A stretch of DNA of 64,000 nt from Actinomycetota bacterium (GCA_016201065.1 JACQDL010000057.1:100572-164571); one strand, 5' to 3'. Positions 19,964 through 30,556 are shown, numbered from the stretch's first letter. Notes: generated by a model from the letters alone, not told the origin. Program-made: numbers and translations.

Positions 19964-21984
19964 GGCTGCTCCCCCGCGGTCACCATGGCCAGCAACTCGT
20001 CGACCCGCACCTGCTGGCCGGTGCGGGCGTGCAACGCGCTGACGGTCCCGGCGACCGGCGCGGTCACGGTGTGCTCCATCTTCATCGCCTCCACGATCAG
20101 CAGCGGCTGGCCGGCGCCGACCCGCTCACCCTCGGCGACGGACACGGCGAGCACCGTGCCCGGCATCGGGCTGCGCACCGCCCCGCCGGCACCCGAACCC
20201 GCGCCGGCACCGGTTCCGGCGCCGGTGAGCTGGTCGGCCTCGGTCAGCGCCCAGGCCCGCCCGGCGTGCCCCAGCCACAGCACCGCGCCGTCGCGGGCCA
20301 CCACGTAGCGCGCGACCTGCCCGCCGTGCGAGACCTCCAGGGTCGCGCCGTCGAAGCGGGCGCTGGCCGGTGTGCTGGGACCGCCGCCCACCCGCGCTTC
20401 GGCGGCGGAGGACGGGCCGCGCAGCCCAACCGGGACCGGGTCGCTCCCCGGCGCCTGGAGCTGCCACGTCGTCCACACCGGCTCGCCGACCCGCCAGCCA
20501 CCGGGGAGCTGCCACGGGTCGACGACCGGACCGGTCGGGGTGAGCGCGAGCAGCCGCTCCAGCGCCGCCGCGACGAGCACGTCGGCCGGCACCTCCGCGT
20601 CGGCCAGCCCCGCCCGCCCGGGCTCGGCGAGCCGCCGCTCGACCAGACCGGTGTCCAACCGGCCGGCCACCACGTCCGGGTCGGCGAGCAGGGCACGCAG
20701 GAACCCCAGGTTGGTGGTCACCCCGAGCACGGCCATCGCGGCCAGCGCGCGGTCCAGCCGGCGGCGTGCCGTCTCCCGGTCCGGTCCCCAGGCGGTCACC
20801 TTCGCGAGCATCGGGTCGTACGCCGACCCGACCGTGTCACCGACCCGCAGCCCGGAGTCGACCCGGACGTGCGGCAACGCCGGCTCGGCCAGCGCGAGCA
20901 CCGACCCGCCGGTGGGCAGGAAGCCGCGGGCCGGGTCCTCGGCGTACACCCGGGCCTCGATCGCGTGGCCGGTCAGGGTGACCGGTGCGACCCCGACGCC
21001 GAGCCGCTCGCCCGCAGCCACCCGCAGCTGCCACTCCACCAGGTCCACCCCGGTGACCGCCTCGGTGACCGGGTGCTCGACCTGGAGCCGGGTGTTCATC
21101 TCCAGGAAGAAGAACTCCTCCGGGCGGTCGCCAGGGACGAGGAACTCCACCGTGCCGGCGCCGGTGTACCCCACCGAGCGGGCCACCCGCACGGCCGCCG
21201 CACCGATCCGGTCCCGGCCGGCGGTGTCCAGCAGCGGCGACGGCGCCTCCTCGATGATCTTCTGATGCCGGCGCTGCAGGCTGCACTCCCGCTCACCGAG
21301 GTGCACGACCGTGCCGTGGGTGTCGGCGAGGATCTGGACCTCGATATGCCGGGGCGCCTCGACGTACCGCTCCACCAGCAACGCGCCGTCCCCGAACGCG
21401 GCCACCGCCTCCCGCCTGGCCGCGGCGATCAGCTCGGCGAGCCCGCGCCCGTCCCGGACCAGCCGCATCCCCTTCCCCCCGCCGCCAGCAGACGGCTTCA
21501 GCAGCACCGGGACGCCGACCTCCCGGACCGCCTCGGCGATCTGCTCGTCGGACATCCCCAGCTCGGCCCGGCCGGGCAGCACCGGCACGCCGGCGGCGAC
21601 GGCGGCCTTCTTCGCCCGGATCTTGTCGCCCATCACCTCGATCGCGGGCACCGGAGGGCCGACGAACACCACACCCGACCGGGCGCAGGCGGCCGCGAAC
21701 CCGGCGTTCTCGGCGAGGAACCCGTACCCGGGATGGATCGCGTCCGCGCCAACCTGCGTCGCAGCCGCCAGCACCCGTTCGATGGACAGGTAGCTGGCGG
21801 TCGCCGGAGCCGGGCCGAGCCGGATGGCGACGTCGGCCTCGGCCACGTGCCGGGCGCGGGCGTCAACGTCGCTGTAGACGGCAACCGACCGGATGCCCAG
21901 GGCACGCAGGGTGCGCATGACCCGGACCGCGATCTCGCCGCGGTTGGCTACCAGCACGGTGTCGAACACCCGCAACCCTCCCAT
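19960..21984 (-). CDS. Acyl-CoA (methylcrotonyl-type) carboxylase alpha subunit: biotin carboxylase + BCCP
   Basis: VFDTVLVANRGEIAVRVMRTLRALGIRSVAVYSD...EEFFFLEMNTRLQVEHPVTEAVTGVDLVEWQL...VEAMKMEHTV. Confidence 0.93.
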   Translation of the reverse strand: MGGLRVFDTVLVANRGEIAVRVMRTLRALGIRSVAVYSDVDARARHVAEADVAIRLGPAPATASYLSIERVLAAATQVGADAIHPGYGFLAENAGFAAACARSGVVFVGPPVPAIEVMGDKIRAKKAAVAAGVPVLPGRAELGMSDEQIAEAVREVGVPVLLKPSAGGGGKGMRLVRDGRGLAELIAAARREAVAAFGDGALLVERYVEAPRHIEVQILADTHGTVVHLGERECSLQRRHQKIIEEAPSPLLDTAGRDRIGAAAVRVARSVGYTGAGTVEFLVPGDRPEEFFFLEMNTRLQVEHPVTEAVTGVDLVEWQLRVAAGERLGVGVAPVTLTGHAIEARVYAEDPARGFLPTGGSVLALAEPALPHVRVDSGLRVGDTVGSAYDPMLAKVTAWGPDRETARRRLDRALAAMAVLGVTTNLGFLRALLADPDVVAGRLDTGLVERRLAEPGRAGLADAEVPADVLVAAALERLLALTPTGPVVDPWQLPGGWRVGEPVWTTWQLQAPGSDPVPVGLRGPSSAAEARVGGGPSTPASARFDGATLEVSHGGQVARYVVARDGAVLWLGHAGRAWALTEADQLTGAGTGAGAGSGAGGAVRSPMPGTVLAVSVAEGERVGAGQPLLIVEAMKMEHTVTAPVAGTVSALHARTGQQVRVDELLAMVTAGEQP

Positions 21985-22016
21985 CGCTCGTCTCCCGCTG
22001 AGGCCACCGGCCCGGG

Positions 22017-23720
22017 TCACATCCGGAACACGCCGTACCGGACCGGCGCCAGGGGTGCGTTCGACGCCGTCGAAAGCGCCAGGCCGAGCACCATCCGGGT
22101 GTCCGCCGGGTCGATCACGCCGTCGTCCCACAACCGGGCGGTGGCGTAGTACGGGTTGCCCTGCGTCTCGTACTGCTCCCGGATCGGCCGCCGGAACTCC
22201 TCCTCCGCCTCCGCCGTCCACGAGCCGCCGCCGGTCTCGACCTGGTCACGGCGGACCGTGGCCAGCACGGCGGCGGCCTGCTCACCACCCATCACCGAGA
22301 TCCGGGCGTTCGGCCACATCCACAGGAATCTGGGCGAGTACGCCCGGCCGCACATCGAGTAGTTGCCGGCGCCGAACGACCCACCGATGATCACGGTCAG
22401 CTTCGGCACCCGGGCGCACGCGACCGCGGTGACCATCTTCGCGCCGTGCTTGGCGATCCCGCCCGCCTCGTACTCGCGCCCCACCATGAAACCGCTGATG
22501 TTCTGCAGGAACACCAGCGGCACCGACCGCTGGTCGCACAGCTCGATGAAGTGCGCACCCTTCACGGCCGACTCGGAGAACAGGATGCCGTTGTTCGCGA
22601 CGATCCCGACCGGGTGGCCGTGGATCCGGGCGAAGCCGGTGACCAGGGTCGCGCCGTACTCCCGCTTGAACTCCGCGAACCGCGATCCGTCGACCACCCG
22701 GGCGATGACCTCCCGCACGTCGTAGGGGGTGCGGGGATCGGTCGGCACCGCCGCGTACAGGTCGGCGGGGTCCACGGCGGGCTCCTGGGTGGCCACCACC
22801 TGCCACGGCCTGGGCGGCCGCGGTCCGAGCGTGGCGACGATCGTGCGCACGATCCGCAACGCGTGCGCGTCGTCGTCGGCGAGGTGGTCGGTGACGCCGG
22901 AGATCCGCGAGTGCAGCTCGCCACCGCCGAGCTCCTCGGCGGTGACCACCTCACCGGTTGCCGCCTGCACCAGTGGTGGGCCGCCAAGGAAGATGGTGCC
23001 CTGGCCGCGGACGATGACCGCCTCGTCGCTCATTGCCGGCACGTAGGCACCACCCGCCGTGCACGAGCCGAGGACGGCCGCGATCTGCGGGATGCCCGCC
23101 GCCGACATCGTCGCCTGGTTGTAGAAGATCCGACCGAAGTGGTCGCGGTCCGGGAACACCTCGTCCTGCCGGGGCAGGAAGGCCCCGCCGGAGTCGACCA
23201 GGTACAGGCAGGGCAGGTTGTTCGCCAGCGCGACCTCCTGGGCGCGCAGGTGCTTCTTGACCGTCAGCGGGTAGTAGGTGCCGCCCTTGACCGTGGGGTC
23301 GTTGGCCACGATCACGCACTCCCGGCCGGCCACCCGGCCGACTCCGGTGATGATCCCGGCGGCCGGCGCCTCATCGCCGTACAGCCCGGTCGCGGCCAGC
23401 GGGGACAGCTCCAGGAACGGCGAGCCCGGGTCGAGCAGGGCGTCCACCCGCTGCCGGGGCAGCAGCTTGCCGCGGGCGAGGTGCCGGGCCCGGGCGGTTT
23501 CCGAGCCGCCCAGCCGGGCTGCCGCCAGCCGGCTGCGCAGATCGGCCAGCAGCTCAGCGTGCTGGGCGGCCTGGTGACGGCTCACCGCGCTGGCCGGATC
23601 GAGGCGGCTGCGCAGGACCGGCGCGTCCGCCGCCGGTGCGTCCGCCGCCGGTGCGCCCGCTGCCGGTGCGCCCGCTGCCGCTGCCACGGTTGGGGGCGGC
23701 GCCACCTCGTTGTGAGCCAT
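22017..23720 (-). CDS. Acyl-CoA (methylcrotonyl-type) carboxylase beta subunit
   Basis: [83 protein letters not shown]. Confidence 0.93.
   Translation of the reverse strand: MAHNEVAPPPTVAAAAGAPAAGAPAADAPAADAPVLRSRLDPASAVSRHQAAQHAELLADLRSRLAAARLGGSETARARHLARGKLLPRQRVDALLDPGSPFLELSPLAATGLYGDEAPAAGIITGVGRVAGRECVIVANDPTVKGGTYYPLTVKKHLRAQEVALANNLPCLYLVDSGGAFLPRQDEVFPDRDHFGRIFYNQATMSAAGIPQIAAVLGSCTAGGAYVPAMSDEAVIVRGQGTIFLGGPPLVQAATGEVVTAEELGGGELHSRISGVTDHLADDDAHALRIVRTIVATLGPRPPRPWQVVATQEPAVDPADLYAAVPTDPRTPYDVREVIARVVDGSRFAEFKREYGATLVTGFARIHGHPVGIVANNGILFSESAVKGAHFIELCDQRSVPLVFLQNISGFMVGREYEAGGIAKHGAKMVTAVACARVPKLTVIIGGSFGAGNYSMCGRAYSPRFLWMWPNARISVMGGEQAAAVLATVRRDQVETGGGSWTAEAEEEFRRPIREQYETQGNPYYATARLWDDGVIDPADTRMVLGLALSTASNAPLAPVRYGVFRM
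23612..23700 (-). repeat. About four 15-bp in-frame units ([10 protein letters not shown]) at the carboxylase beta N-terminus
   Basis: [24 protein letters not shown]; ggtgcgcccgctgcc / ggtgcgtccgccgcc repeats. Confidence 0.8.
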
Positions 23721-23745
23721 CGTGAACAACCCTCCTCGCCGTGAT

Positions 23746-23761
23746 GTTAACGAACGCTAAC
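23746..23761. promoter_or_regulatory. Candidate TetR operator GTTAACG-AA-CGCTAAC
   Basis: Near-perfect palindrome (one mismatch pair) in the divergent intergenic region between the carboxylase operon and tetR. Confidence 0.6.
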
Positions 23762-23782
23762 CAGCGCGTCTAGCATGGTGCC

Positions 23783-24394
23783 ATGCGCACCGCGCCCACC
23801 CCGTCCCGCCGCGACCAGATCGTCACGGCGGCGGCGGCACTGTTCGCCGAACGCGGCTTCCACGGAGTGAGCATCGACGACATCGGCGCTGCCGTCGGCG
23901 TTTCCGGACCCGCGCTGTACCGCCACTTCCGCAACAAGGACGCGATGCTCGGCCACCTGCTGATCAGCATCAGCGAGCAGCTGCTGTCCGGCGCCCGGTA
24001 CCGGGCGGCCACCGCCGCCGACCCACCGGCAGCCCTGCGCGCGCTGGTCGGCTGGCAGGTCGACTTCGCGCTCGACAATCCCGCGCTCATCACGGTGCAC
24101 GCACGGGACCTCGCGAACCTCAACGACACCGACCGCGGCACGGTCCGCCGGCTTCAACGACAGTACGTCGAGGTCTGGGTCGACACCGTCGAGCAGGTCC
24201 TGCCGGGGGCCGACCAGGCGAGCGTGCGGGCCGCCGCGCACGCCGTCTTCGGGCTGATCAACTCAACCCCGCACAGCGCGCTGCTGGACCGCACCGAGAT
24301 GGCCGGCCTGCTGCGGCGGATGGCGCTGTCCGCGCTGCTCTCCCCCGGTGTGCTCAACCCGCCGGGGGAAGCGGCAGCACCGACCCGTCGGTGA
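23783..24394 (+). CDS. TetR family transcriptional regulator (divergent, likely acyl-CoA operon regulator)
   Basis: SRRDQIVTAAAALFAERGFHGVSIDDIGAAVGVSGPALYRHFRNKDAMLGHLLI. Confidence 0.9.
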   Translation: MRTAPTPSRRDQIVTAAAALFAERGFHGVSIDDIGAAVGVSGPALYRHFRNKDAMLGHLLISISEQLLSGARYRAATAADPPAALRALVGWQVDFALDNPALITVHARDLANLNDTDRGTVRRLQRQYVEVWVDTVEQVLPGADQASVRAAAHAVFGLINSTPHSALLDRTEMAGLLRRMALSALLSPGVLNPPGEAAAPTRR

Positions 24395-26588
24395 GCACCG
24401 CGCCGATCCACACCGGGATCTCGGCGCCTTCCGGGTGCTGCGGTACGTCCGTCAGCCGGGTCGGCCAGCGCTGCTCGTGCGCCGTGTAGGTCGGCGCGGG
24501 CTGTCCGGGTGGCAGGCCCTGGCCGGGCCGGCTGCCAAGCACCGACGGGATCGGAACACCCTGGCCACCGCCGGCGCTCGCCGCGAGCCCGAGGCTCCCC
24601 GCTGGGGACCAGCTCACCTCCGCGACGTCCTGGGTGATCACGAACAACCGCCGGCCGTGCGACCCGACGGTCCTGCGCACGGCAGCCAGTTCCTCGGCCG
24701 AGATGTGATCGACCCCCTGCACCGGGATGCCGCAGGTGGCGCGCACGGTCTGCAGGTACGCCTCGGACATCGCGGACCCGACCACGAGGACCGCACCGAG
24801 CTCACCGCCGGTCCGGTCACAGATCTCCCGGACCTGCGCGAGCTGCGGCACATACTGCCGGACCGTCTCCATCGGGTGCGTGATCGCGGCCGGCACGAGG
24901 ACAAGCAGGCCCGCCAGCCCCACGGCGACCGGCCGGGCCCCACGCCGCGGCCGAACCCAAATCTGCGAGATCGCGTACGCGGCACCGCCGAGCAGTCCGG
25001 GCAGCACCACGGGCAGGTACCGCCGCATCGCCCACACCTGGTCCGGCGTGATGGCCGGCCGGTACAGGTACAGGCCGGCCATCCCGAGCAGCATCAGCAC
25101 CGGGCCGAGCAGCCGGAGGTCACCGTGCCGCACCGCGCGGTGGGCGAGCAGGGCAATGCCGGCCACACCCAGCACGACGGTGGGCCAGCCGACGTACCAC
25201 GCCAGCCAGTGCACCGCGTACTCGCCATAGCTCCGGCACGGCTGGATCGGCGTCCCCAGCGAGGCCTGCACCTGTGGGATGAAGGTGTTGCAGGCGCCCT
25301 CGGCAGCACCAGGCTCGTAGACCGTCTGCCAGAACGGGCGGCTGACCAGCACGGCGAAGGAGCCGAGGATGCCCAGGACCGCAACCCTGGCCAGCGCGGC
25401 CCGGGGCCGCGCGCCGGCCAGCCGCCGGACCCGTTCCGAGCGCCACGCCAGCACCACAAGCACCGCGCCCAGCACGCAGGCGAGCACGCCGAACTCCAGC
25501 AGCGGCAGGATTCGCTGCCGCTCGTTGCGGTAGTAGTCACCGGCGAGGGTGGTCACGTCGATGAAGCCGAGCACCGCGGGGCCGGCCATCCCGGCCAGCA
25601 GCAGCCCGCTGCGCGCCGCGGCGGCATCCCGTTGGCCGACCGCCGCACGGGCGGCGTACCCGGCGGCGACACCGACGATCGCGACCAGCGACGCGTACCC
25701 GTCGATCCGGTCCAGCGCGACCGTGCCCGCGGTGAGACCGGCGAGGAGGAACTCCACCGCACGGCCGGAGGCGAGCGCCCGCCACAGCACGGACAGCCCC
25801 CCCAGGAGCAGCAGCAGCGCGAGCGGCTCGGTGTAGGCGTCGCGGCTGAAGGCGATCATCGGCATGGACACCGCGAGCGCCGCGGTGGCGGCGAAGGCGA
25901 GCGGCTCCCCGGTGACACGGCGGACGAGTCCGAACGCGCCGAGCAGCGCCACCGCGCCCACCAGCGCATTGGCCTTCAGCAGCACCGCTGTGCCACCCAG
26001 CCAGCCGGCGACCGCGAGCAGCGCCGGTAGCAGGTGGTTGCCCTGAGCGTCGACGTGTCCGGGGTCGGTCAGGCTCGCGGCGAATCCGGCCGATGTGCCG
26101 TGGATCGGTCCCCCGTCAGCGGCCGGCCCGAACAAGCCGGGTTGGGTGTCGATGGGAAGGCTGTGGTGACCCGCCAGCCACTGCCCGGCGAGCACGTAGG
26201 TGCCGGGGTCGCGCACCGCGTACAGGTCCTGGTTGGCCATCCGGGCGTTCGCGACGAAGGCCAGCCCGGCCAGCGCCACCGTGGCGAGCAACCACCGGCT
26301 GGCCGGTGGCGAGCCCGCCTCCGGACCGAGGACCCGAACCGCCACCGCCGCCGTGACCAGACCGATGCCGAGCACCCAGGGCAGCCGGAACTGGCCGAGC
26401 AGGAGCAGCACCATCGCCGGCAGACCGAAGCCCGCGACCGCGACGGCACACAGCTCAGGGATCGATCCGCCCCACCGACGCCACAGTGACCGCCCGGACG
26501 GCATCCGGCCGGGCGCGGCGGTGAACTGCGGCCCTGCCACTCCAGCGGCGGGCAGACTCTCGGTCAGCGACATCGGGGCTCCGGACAT
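24354..26588 (-). CDS. Large polytopic membrane protein, glycosyltransferase-like
   Basis: 744 aa with many hydrophobic segments; ANARMANQDLYAVRDPGTYVLAGQWLAGHHSLPIDTQPGLFG... Confidence 0.65.
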   Translation of the reverse strand: MSGAPMSLTESLPAAGVAGPQFTAAPGRMPSGRSLWRRWGGSIPELCAVAVAGFGLPAMVLLLLGQFRLPWVLGIGLVTAAVAVRVLGPEAGSPPASRWLLATVALAGLAFVANARMANQDLYAVRDPGTYVLAGQWLAGHHSLPIDTQPGLFGPAADGGPIHGTSAGFAASLTDPGHVDAQGNHLLPALLAVAGWLGGTAVLLKANALVGAVALLGAFGLVRRVTGEPLAFAATAALAVSMPMIAFSRDAYTEPLALLLLLGGLSVLWRALASGRAVEFLLAGLTAGTVALDRIDGYASLVAIVGVAAGYAARAAVGQRDAAAARSGLLLAGMAGPAVLGFIDVTTLAGDYYRNERQRILPLLEFGVLACVLGAVLVVLAWRSERVRRLAGARPRAALARVAVLGILGSFAVLVSRPFWQTVYEPGAAEGACNTFIPQVQASLGTPIQPCRSYGEYAVHWLAWYVGWPTVVLGVAGIALLAHRAVRHGDLRLLGPVLMLLGMAGLYLYRPAITPDQVWAMRRYLPVVLPGLLGGAAYAISQIWVRPRRGARPVAVGLAGLLVLVPAAITHPMETVRQYVPQLAQVREICDRTGGELGAVLVVGSAMSEAYLQTVRATCGIPVQGVDHISAEELAAVRRTVGSHGRRLFVITQDVAEVSWSPAGSLGLAASAGGGQGVPIPSVLGSRPGQGLPPGQPAPTYTAHEQRWPTRLTDVPQHPEGAEIPVWIGAVLTDGSVLPLPPAG

Positions 26589-26671
26589 CGGGTGGGCGAG
26601 GCGACAGTAGCCGACGTCCCACCGGACCGCAGCGGGTCCGGTCCGGGCCGGCCCCGGGTAGGCTCACGGCC

Positions 26672-27160
26672 ATGGCCGACCGTCCGATTTCCGCGTGGGT
26701 GGTCGTCGCCTCGAACCGCGCCTCGGCCGGAGTGTACGAGGACACCAGCGGGCCGCTCATCGTCGAGCGGCTGCGCGCGCTCGGCTGCCACGTCGACGAT
26801 CCGCTCGTCGTCGCCGACGGCGAGCCGGTGGGCGCCGCGATCCGGCGGGCCGTGGCGGCGGGCGCGGACGTCGTGATCACCTCTGGCGGCACCGGCATCT
26901 CGCCGACCGACCGCACCCCCGAGGTCACCCGGGCACTGCTGGACTACGAGGTGCCCGGGGTGGCCGAGGCGATCCGGGCCGCCGGGATGGCCACGGTGCC
27001 CACCGCGATGCTCTCCCGTGGCCTTGCCGGTGTGGTCGGGCGCGCCCTGGTGGTGAACCTGCCCGGCTCGCGGGGCGGTGCCCGGGATGGCATGACGGTG
27101 CTCGCCGGCATCCTCGACCACGCGGTCAGCCAGCTCGGCGGCGGCGACCACGTGGGGTGA
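26672..27160 (+). CDS. Molybdenum cofactor biosynthesis protein, MoaB/Mog family
   Basis: AGADVVITSGGTGISPTDRTPEVTRALLDYEVPGVAEAIRAAGMATVPTAMLSRGLAGVVGRALVVNLPGSRGGARDGM. Confidence 0.9.
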   Translation: MADRPISAWVVVASNRASAGVYEDTSGPLIVERLRALGCHVDDPLVVADGEPVGAAIRRAVAAGADVVITSGGTGISPTDRTPEVTRALLDYEVPGVAEAIRAAGMATVPTAMLSRGLAGVVGRALVVNLPGSRGGARDGMTVLAGILDHAVSQLGGGDHVG

Positions 27161-27177
27161 CGCCTGTGCTGACCGGA

Positions 27178-28197
27178 TCACCCGCCGATTGCTGACATCG
27201 GGCGGTCCGGCTGCAGGAAGGTCGGGTCGTTGATGCCGTGCCCGGGCAGCTTGCCGAGCATCGCCGCCCGCCACTGCTCGGCGAGCTCTACGTCGGTCGC
27301 TCCGGCTCGCAGGGCACCGCGCAGATCTGACTCCTCGCGGGCGAACAGGCAGTTCCGGACCTGCCCGTCGGCGGTCAGCCGGACCCGGTCGCAGGTGCCG
27401 CAGAACGGTCTGGTCACCGAGGCGATGACGCCGACCCGGGCCGGGCCGCCGTCCACCAGCCAGGTCTCGGCAGGCGCGGTACCCCGGGCAACCGGATCCC
27501 GGGACAGGGTGAACCGTTCGGCCAGGCGGCCCAGGATCTCCTCGGCGCTGACCATCCGGGAGCGGCTCCAGGCATGCTGGGCGTCCAATGGCATCTGCTC
27601 GATGAACCGCAGCTCGTAGCCGTGCTCGACGGCGTACTCCAGCAGCGGGACAGCCTCGTCATCGTTCACGCCGTGCAGCAACACCGAGTTGATCTTCACC
27701 GGGGCGAGCCCCGCGGCCCTGACCCCGGCCAGGCCAGCGAGCACCTCCGCCAACCGGTCCCGCCGGGTCAGCCTGACGAACCGTTCCGGGTCGAGGGTGT
27801 CGAGCGAGACGTTCACCCGGTCGAGGCCGGCCGACGCCAACGCCCCGGCGGACATCTCCAGCCCGATGCCGTTGGTGGTCAGGCCGAGCTGCGGCCGGGG
27901 ACGTAAGGTGGCGGCCGTCCGGACCAGCTCGACCAGGGTCGGCCGGAGCAGCGGCTCCCCGCCGGTGAAGCGGATCTCGGTGATCCCGAGCCGCTCCACA
28001 GCCACCCGTAGCAAGCGGAGGATCTCCTGATCGTCGAGCAGCTGAGGGCCGGGCAGCCACGGTACCCCCTCGGCAGGCATGCAGTAGGAGCAGCGCAGAT
28101 TGCACCGGTCGGTCAGCGAGACCCGAAGGTCGGTGGCGACCCTGCCGTGCCGATCCGCCAAGGGGAGCGCCGTACCAACGGCAGCCGGAGCGTGCAT
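27178..28197 (-). CDS. moaA: GTP 3',8-cyclase MoaA
   Basis: DLRVSLTDRCNLRCSYCMPAEGVPWLPGPQLLDDQEILRLLRVAVERLGITEIRFTGGEPLLRP...FCGTCDRVRLTADGQVRNCLFA. Confidence 0.95.
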   Translation of the reverse strand: MHAPAAVGTALPLADRHGRVATDLRVSLTDRCNLRCSYCMPAEGVPWLPGPQLLDDQEILRLLRVAVERLGITEIRFTGGEPLLRPTLVELVRTAATLRPRPQLGLTTNGIGLEMSAGALASAGLDRVNVSLDTLDPERFVRLTRRDRLAEVLAGLAGVRAAGLAPVKINSVLLHGVNDDEAVPLLEYAVEHGYELRFIEQMPLDAQHAWSRSRMVSAEEILGRLAERFTLSRDPVARGTAPAETWLVDGGPARVGVIASVTRPFCGTCDRVRLTADGQVRNCLFAREESDLRGALRAGATDVELAEQWRAAMLGKLPGHGINDPTFLQPDRPMSAIGG

Positions 28198-28252
28198 TGG
28201 GTGAGCCTACGCTGACCGACCAGGCACCGCCCGGTGATCCCCGCGGTGGCGC

Positions 28253-28621
28253 TCAGCCCACGAGGGCGACACCCGCCCAGTACCCGACGGCACCCGCGGC
28301 GAGACCGGCCGCCAGGTTGCCGGCGACGTTCAGCAGCGCGTACCCGGGAGCTGCGTCCTCGATCAACCGGACCGTCTCGAAACCGAAGGTGCTGTAGGTG
28401 GTCAGCGCGCCGCAGAAACCGACGCCCAGCAACGGCGCGACGTAGCCGGGCAGGCTCGTGCTACCACCGGCGAGCGTACCGAGGACGAGCGATCCGCCCG
28501 TGTTCACGGCAAAGGTCCCCCACGGCAGCAGCGATCCGGTCCGGGCCGCCAGCGCGCGGTCCACGAGGTAGCGCACCGGCGCACCGAACGCCCCGCCGAG
28601 CAGGACCAGCAGGGCGGTCAC
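28253..28621 (-). CDS. crcB: Fluoride efflux transporter FluC/CrcB
   Basis: [76 protein letters not shown]. Confidence 0.92.
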   Translation of the reverse strand: MTALLVLLGGAFGAPVRYLVDRALAARTGSLLPWGTFAVNTGGSLVLGTLAGGSTSLPGYVAPLLGVGFCGALTTYSTFGFETVRLIEDAAPGYALLNVAGNLAAGLAAGAVGYWAGVALVG

Positions 28622-28962
28622 GGCTGCGGTGCCCGCCCCACGTACCGGACGACCTCGACCTCGTCGATGAGCACCATGCCCTCGCTGATGAGCTCCGCCA
28701 GCTGCGGCAGGAACGCGCGGACACGCTCGTCCGCGTCGACGATCACGATCAGCAGCGGCAGGTCCCCGGACAGGCTGAGCAGCCTGGTGGTGTGGATCCT
28801 GCTGGAGGCGCCGTACCCCTCGATTCCCCGCAGGACGGTCGCCCCGGCGAGACCGGCGGCGTGCGCCCGGTGCACGATCTCCCGGTACAGCGGCTTGTGA
28901 TGCCAGGTGTCGTCCTCGCCGATGAAGATCGACAATCTGGTCGAGCGTCCGTTCAGTCTCAC
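28618..28962 (-). CDS. DUF190-family protein
   Basis: [77 protein letters not shown]; trimmed from the 401-aa ORF. Confidence 0.85.
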   Translation of the reverse strand: MRLNGRSTRLSIFIGEDDTWHHKPLYREIVHRAHAAGLAGATVLRGIEGYGASSRIHTTRLLSLSGDLPLLIVIVDADERVRAFLPQLAELISEGMVLIDEVEVVRYVGRAPQP

Positions 28963-29393
28963 CGGCGGCGCCTCCTCAGCGTGATCATGCGGGTCGCGGT
29001 CACACCCAGCATGACCGAGGTGACCGCAGCCAGCGCCGTACCACCGAAGTACGCCGCGGCGAGCCCGCCCCGGCCATGCCGCCCGAGCGAGATCGTGTCC
29101 ATGACGGTGGTCGAGAACGTGGTGAACCCACCGAGCACACCGATGCCGAGGAACGGCCGGACCAGCCGGTGGACGGCCCATACCTCGGTGACCGCCACCA
29201 TCAGGGCACCGATCAGCACGCACCCGGCTGTGTTGACCAGGACGGTCGCCCAGTCGATCGCGTCGGCCCAGTCGATCGCGTCGGCCCAGTCGATCGCGTC
29301 GGCACGGTGCGGCAGCGCCACCGCGATGCCGTAGCGGGCCAGACTGCCCACCGCCCCGCCTGCCGCGACTGCCACCAGCACCGCACCGCGCAC
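28959..29393 (-). CDS. crcB: Fluoride efflux transporter FluC/CrcB (second subunit)
   Basis: [21 protein letters not shown]...[44 protein letters not shown]. Confidence 0.9.
   Translation of the reverse strand: MRGAVLVAVAAGGAVGSLARYGIAVALPHRADAIDWADAIDWADAIDWATVLVNTAGCVLIGALMVAVTEVWAVHRLVRPFLGIGVLGGFTTFSTTVMDTISLGRHGRGGLAAAYFGGTALAAVTSVMLGVTATRMITLRRRRR
29249..29305 (-). repeat. Three in-frame 18-bp tandem repeats (DAIDWA x3) in crcB
   Basis: cagtcgatcgcgtcggcc repeated three times. Confidence 0.95.
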
Positions 29394-29536
29394 GCCGCCT
29401 CCACCCCGTCGTGATCGCACCGACCCACCGGTCCCGCAACACGATAGCCGCGGCCCACCCGGCACCGGCTCGGCCGTCGCGGTGGTCAGACCGTCCGGCT
29501 TGGGGATGGTCTACGATCCAGACGGAGAGGACATCC

Positions 29537-30556
29537 ATGACCTCGGCAGCCGACGGCGCGGCGGGCCCGACCGGTGGACCACCACGCAACGGTCCAGCCG
29601 TGGCGGTCCGGGGGCTGGTGAAGCGGTACGGCGCGCTGGTCGCGGTTGACGGCGTCGACTTCGAGGTCCGCCCGGGCGAGACGTTTGGTTTCCTCGGTCC
29701 GAACGGCGCCGGCAAGTCGACCACCATCAACATTCTCTGCACGCTGACCCGCCCCACGTCGGGGGTGGCCACGGTCGCCGGACACGACGTCGTCCGGGAC
29801 CGCGACGAGGTCCGGCGCAACATCGGCGTCGTCTTCCAGGACCCGACCCTGGACGGGTACCTGTCGGCCGAGCAGAACCTGCGCTTCCACGCGGAGCTCT
29901 ACGGGGTGCCGCGCGCGGTCACCGCCGACCGCCTCCGGCAGGTGCTGGAGCTGGTCAACCTGTGGGACCGACGCGCCGACCTGGTCGGCAGGTTCTCCGG
30001 CGGCATGAAACGCCGGCTTGAGATCGCGCGGGGGCTGCTCCACTCGCCACGGGTACTCTTCCTCGACGAGCCGACGGTCGGCCTGGACCCCCAGACCCGC
30101 TCGGCGATCTGGCGTTACATCACGCAGCTGAAGCAGACCGAGGACATCACCATCTTCCTCACCACGCACTACATGGAGGAGGCCGAGTACTGCGACCGGA
30201 TCGCGATCATCGACTCCGGGCGGATCGTCGTGCTCGACACCCCGCAGGCGTTGAAGGCGTCGGTGGGTGCGGACCGGGTCCAGATCGCGACCGCCGACGA
30301 CCGGGCGGCGATGGCCGCGCTCGCTGACCGGTTCGGCATCGCCGCCGCCGTACACGATGGCGCGGTCACCCTCTCGGTGCCCTCCGGCCGGGAGTTCATC
30401 CCCCGGCTGTTCGCGGAGCTCGGCGTGCCGATCCGGTCGGTGAGCGTGTCCCGGCCGTCACTGGATGACGTGTTCATGTCCTACACCGGCTCCACGATCC
30501 GGGATGCCGACGAGGTGTCCGGATCGGAGTGGATACGCCGGATGGCACGGAGGTGA
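29537..30556 (+). CDS. DrrA-like ABC transporter ATP-binding protein
   Basis: [49 protein letters not shown]...[36 protein letters not shown]. Confidence 0.93.
   Translation: MTSAADGAAGPTGGPPRNGPAVAVRGLVKRYGALVAVDGVDFEVRPGETFGFLGPNGAGKSTTINILCTLTRPTSGVATVAGHDVVRDRDEVRRNIGVVFQDPTLDGYLSAEQNLRFHAELYGVPRAVTADRLRQVLELVNLWDRRADLVGRFSGGMKRRLEIARGLLHSPRVLFLDEPTVGLDPQTRSAIWRYITQLKQTEDITIFLTTHYMEEAEYCDRIAIIDSGRIVVLDTPQALKASVGADRVQIATADDRAAMAALADRFGIAAAVHDGAVTLSVPSGREFIPRLFAELGVPIRSVSVSRPSLDDVFMSYTGSTIRDADEVSGSEWIRRMARR

Noticed and set aside
20029-22149. 706-aa plus-strand ORF opposite the biotin carboxylase
   Set aside because: Same antisense GC artefact.
29466-29536. Fluoride riboswitch between crcB and the ABC transporter
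   Set aside because: No match by eye to the crcB motif consensus; a covariance-model scan would be decisive.
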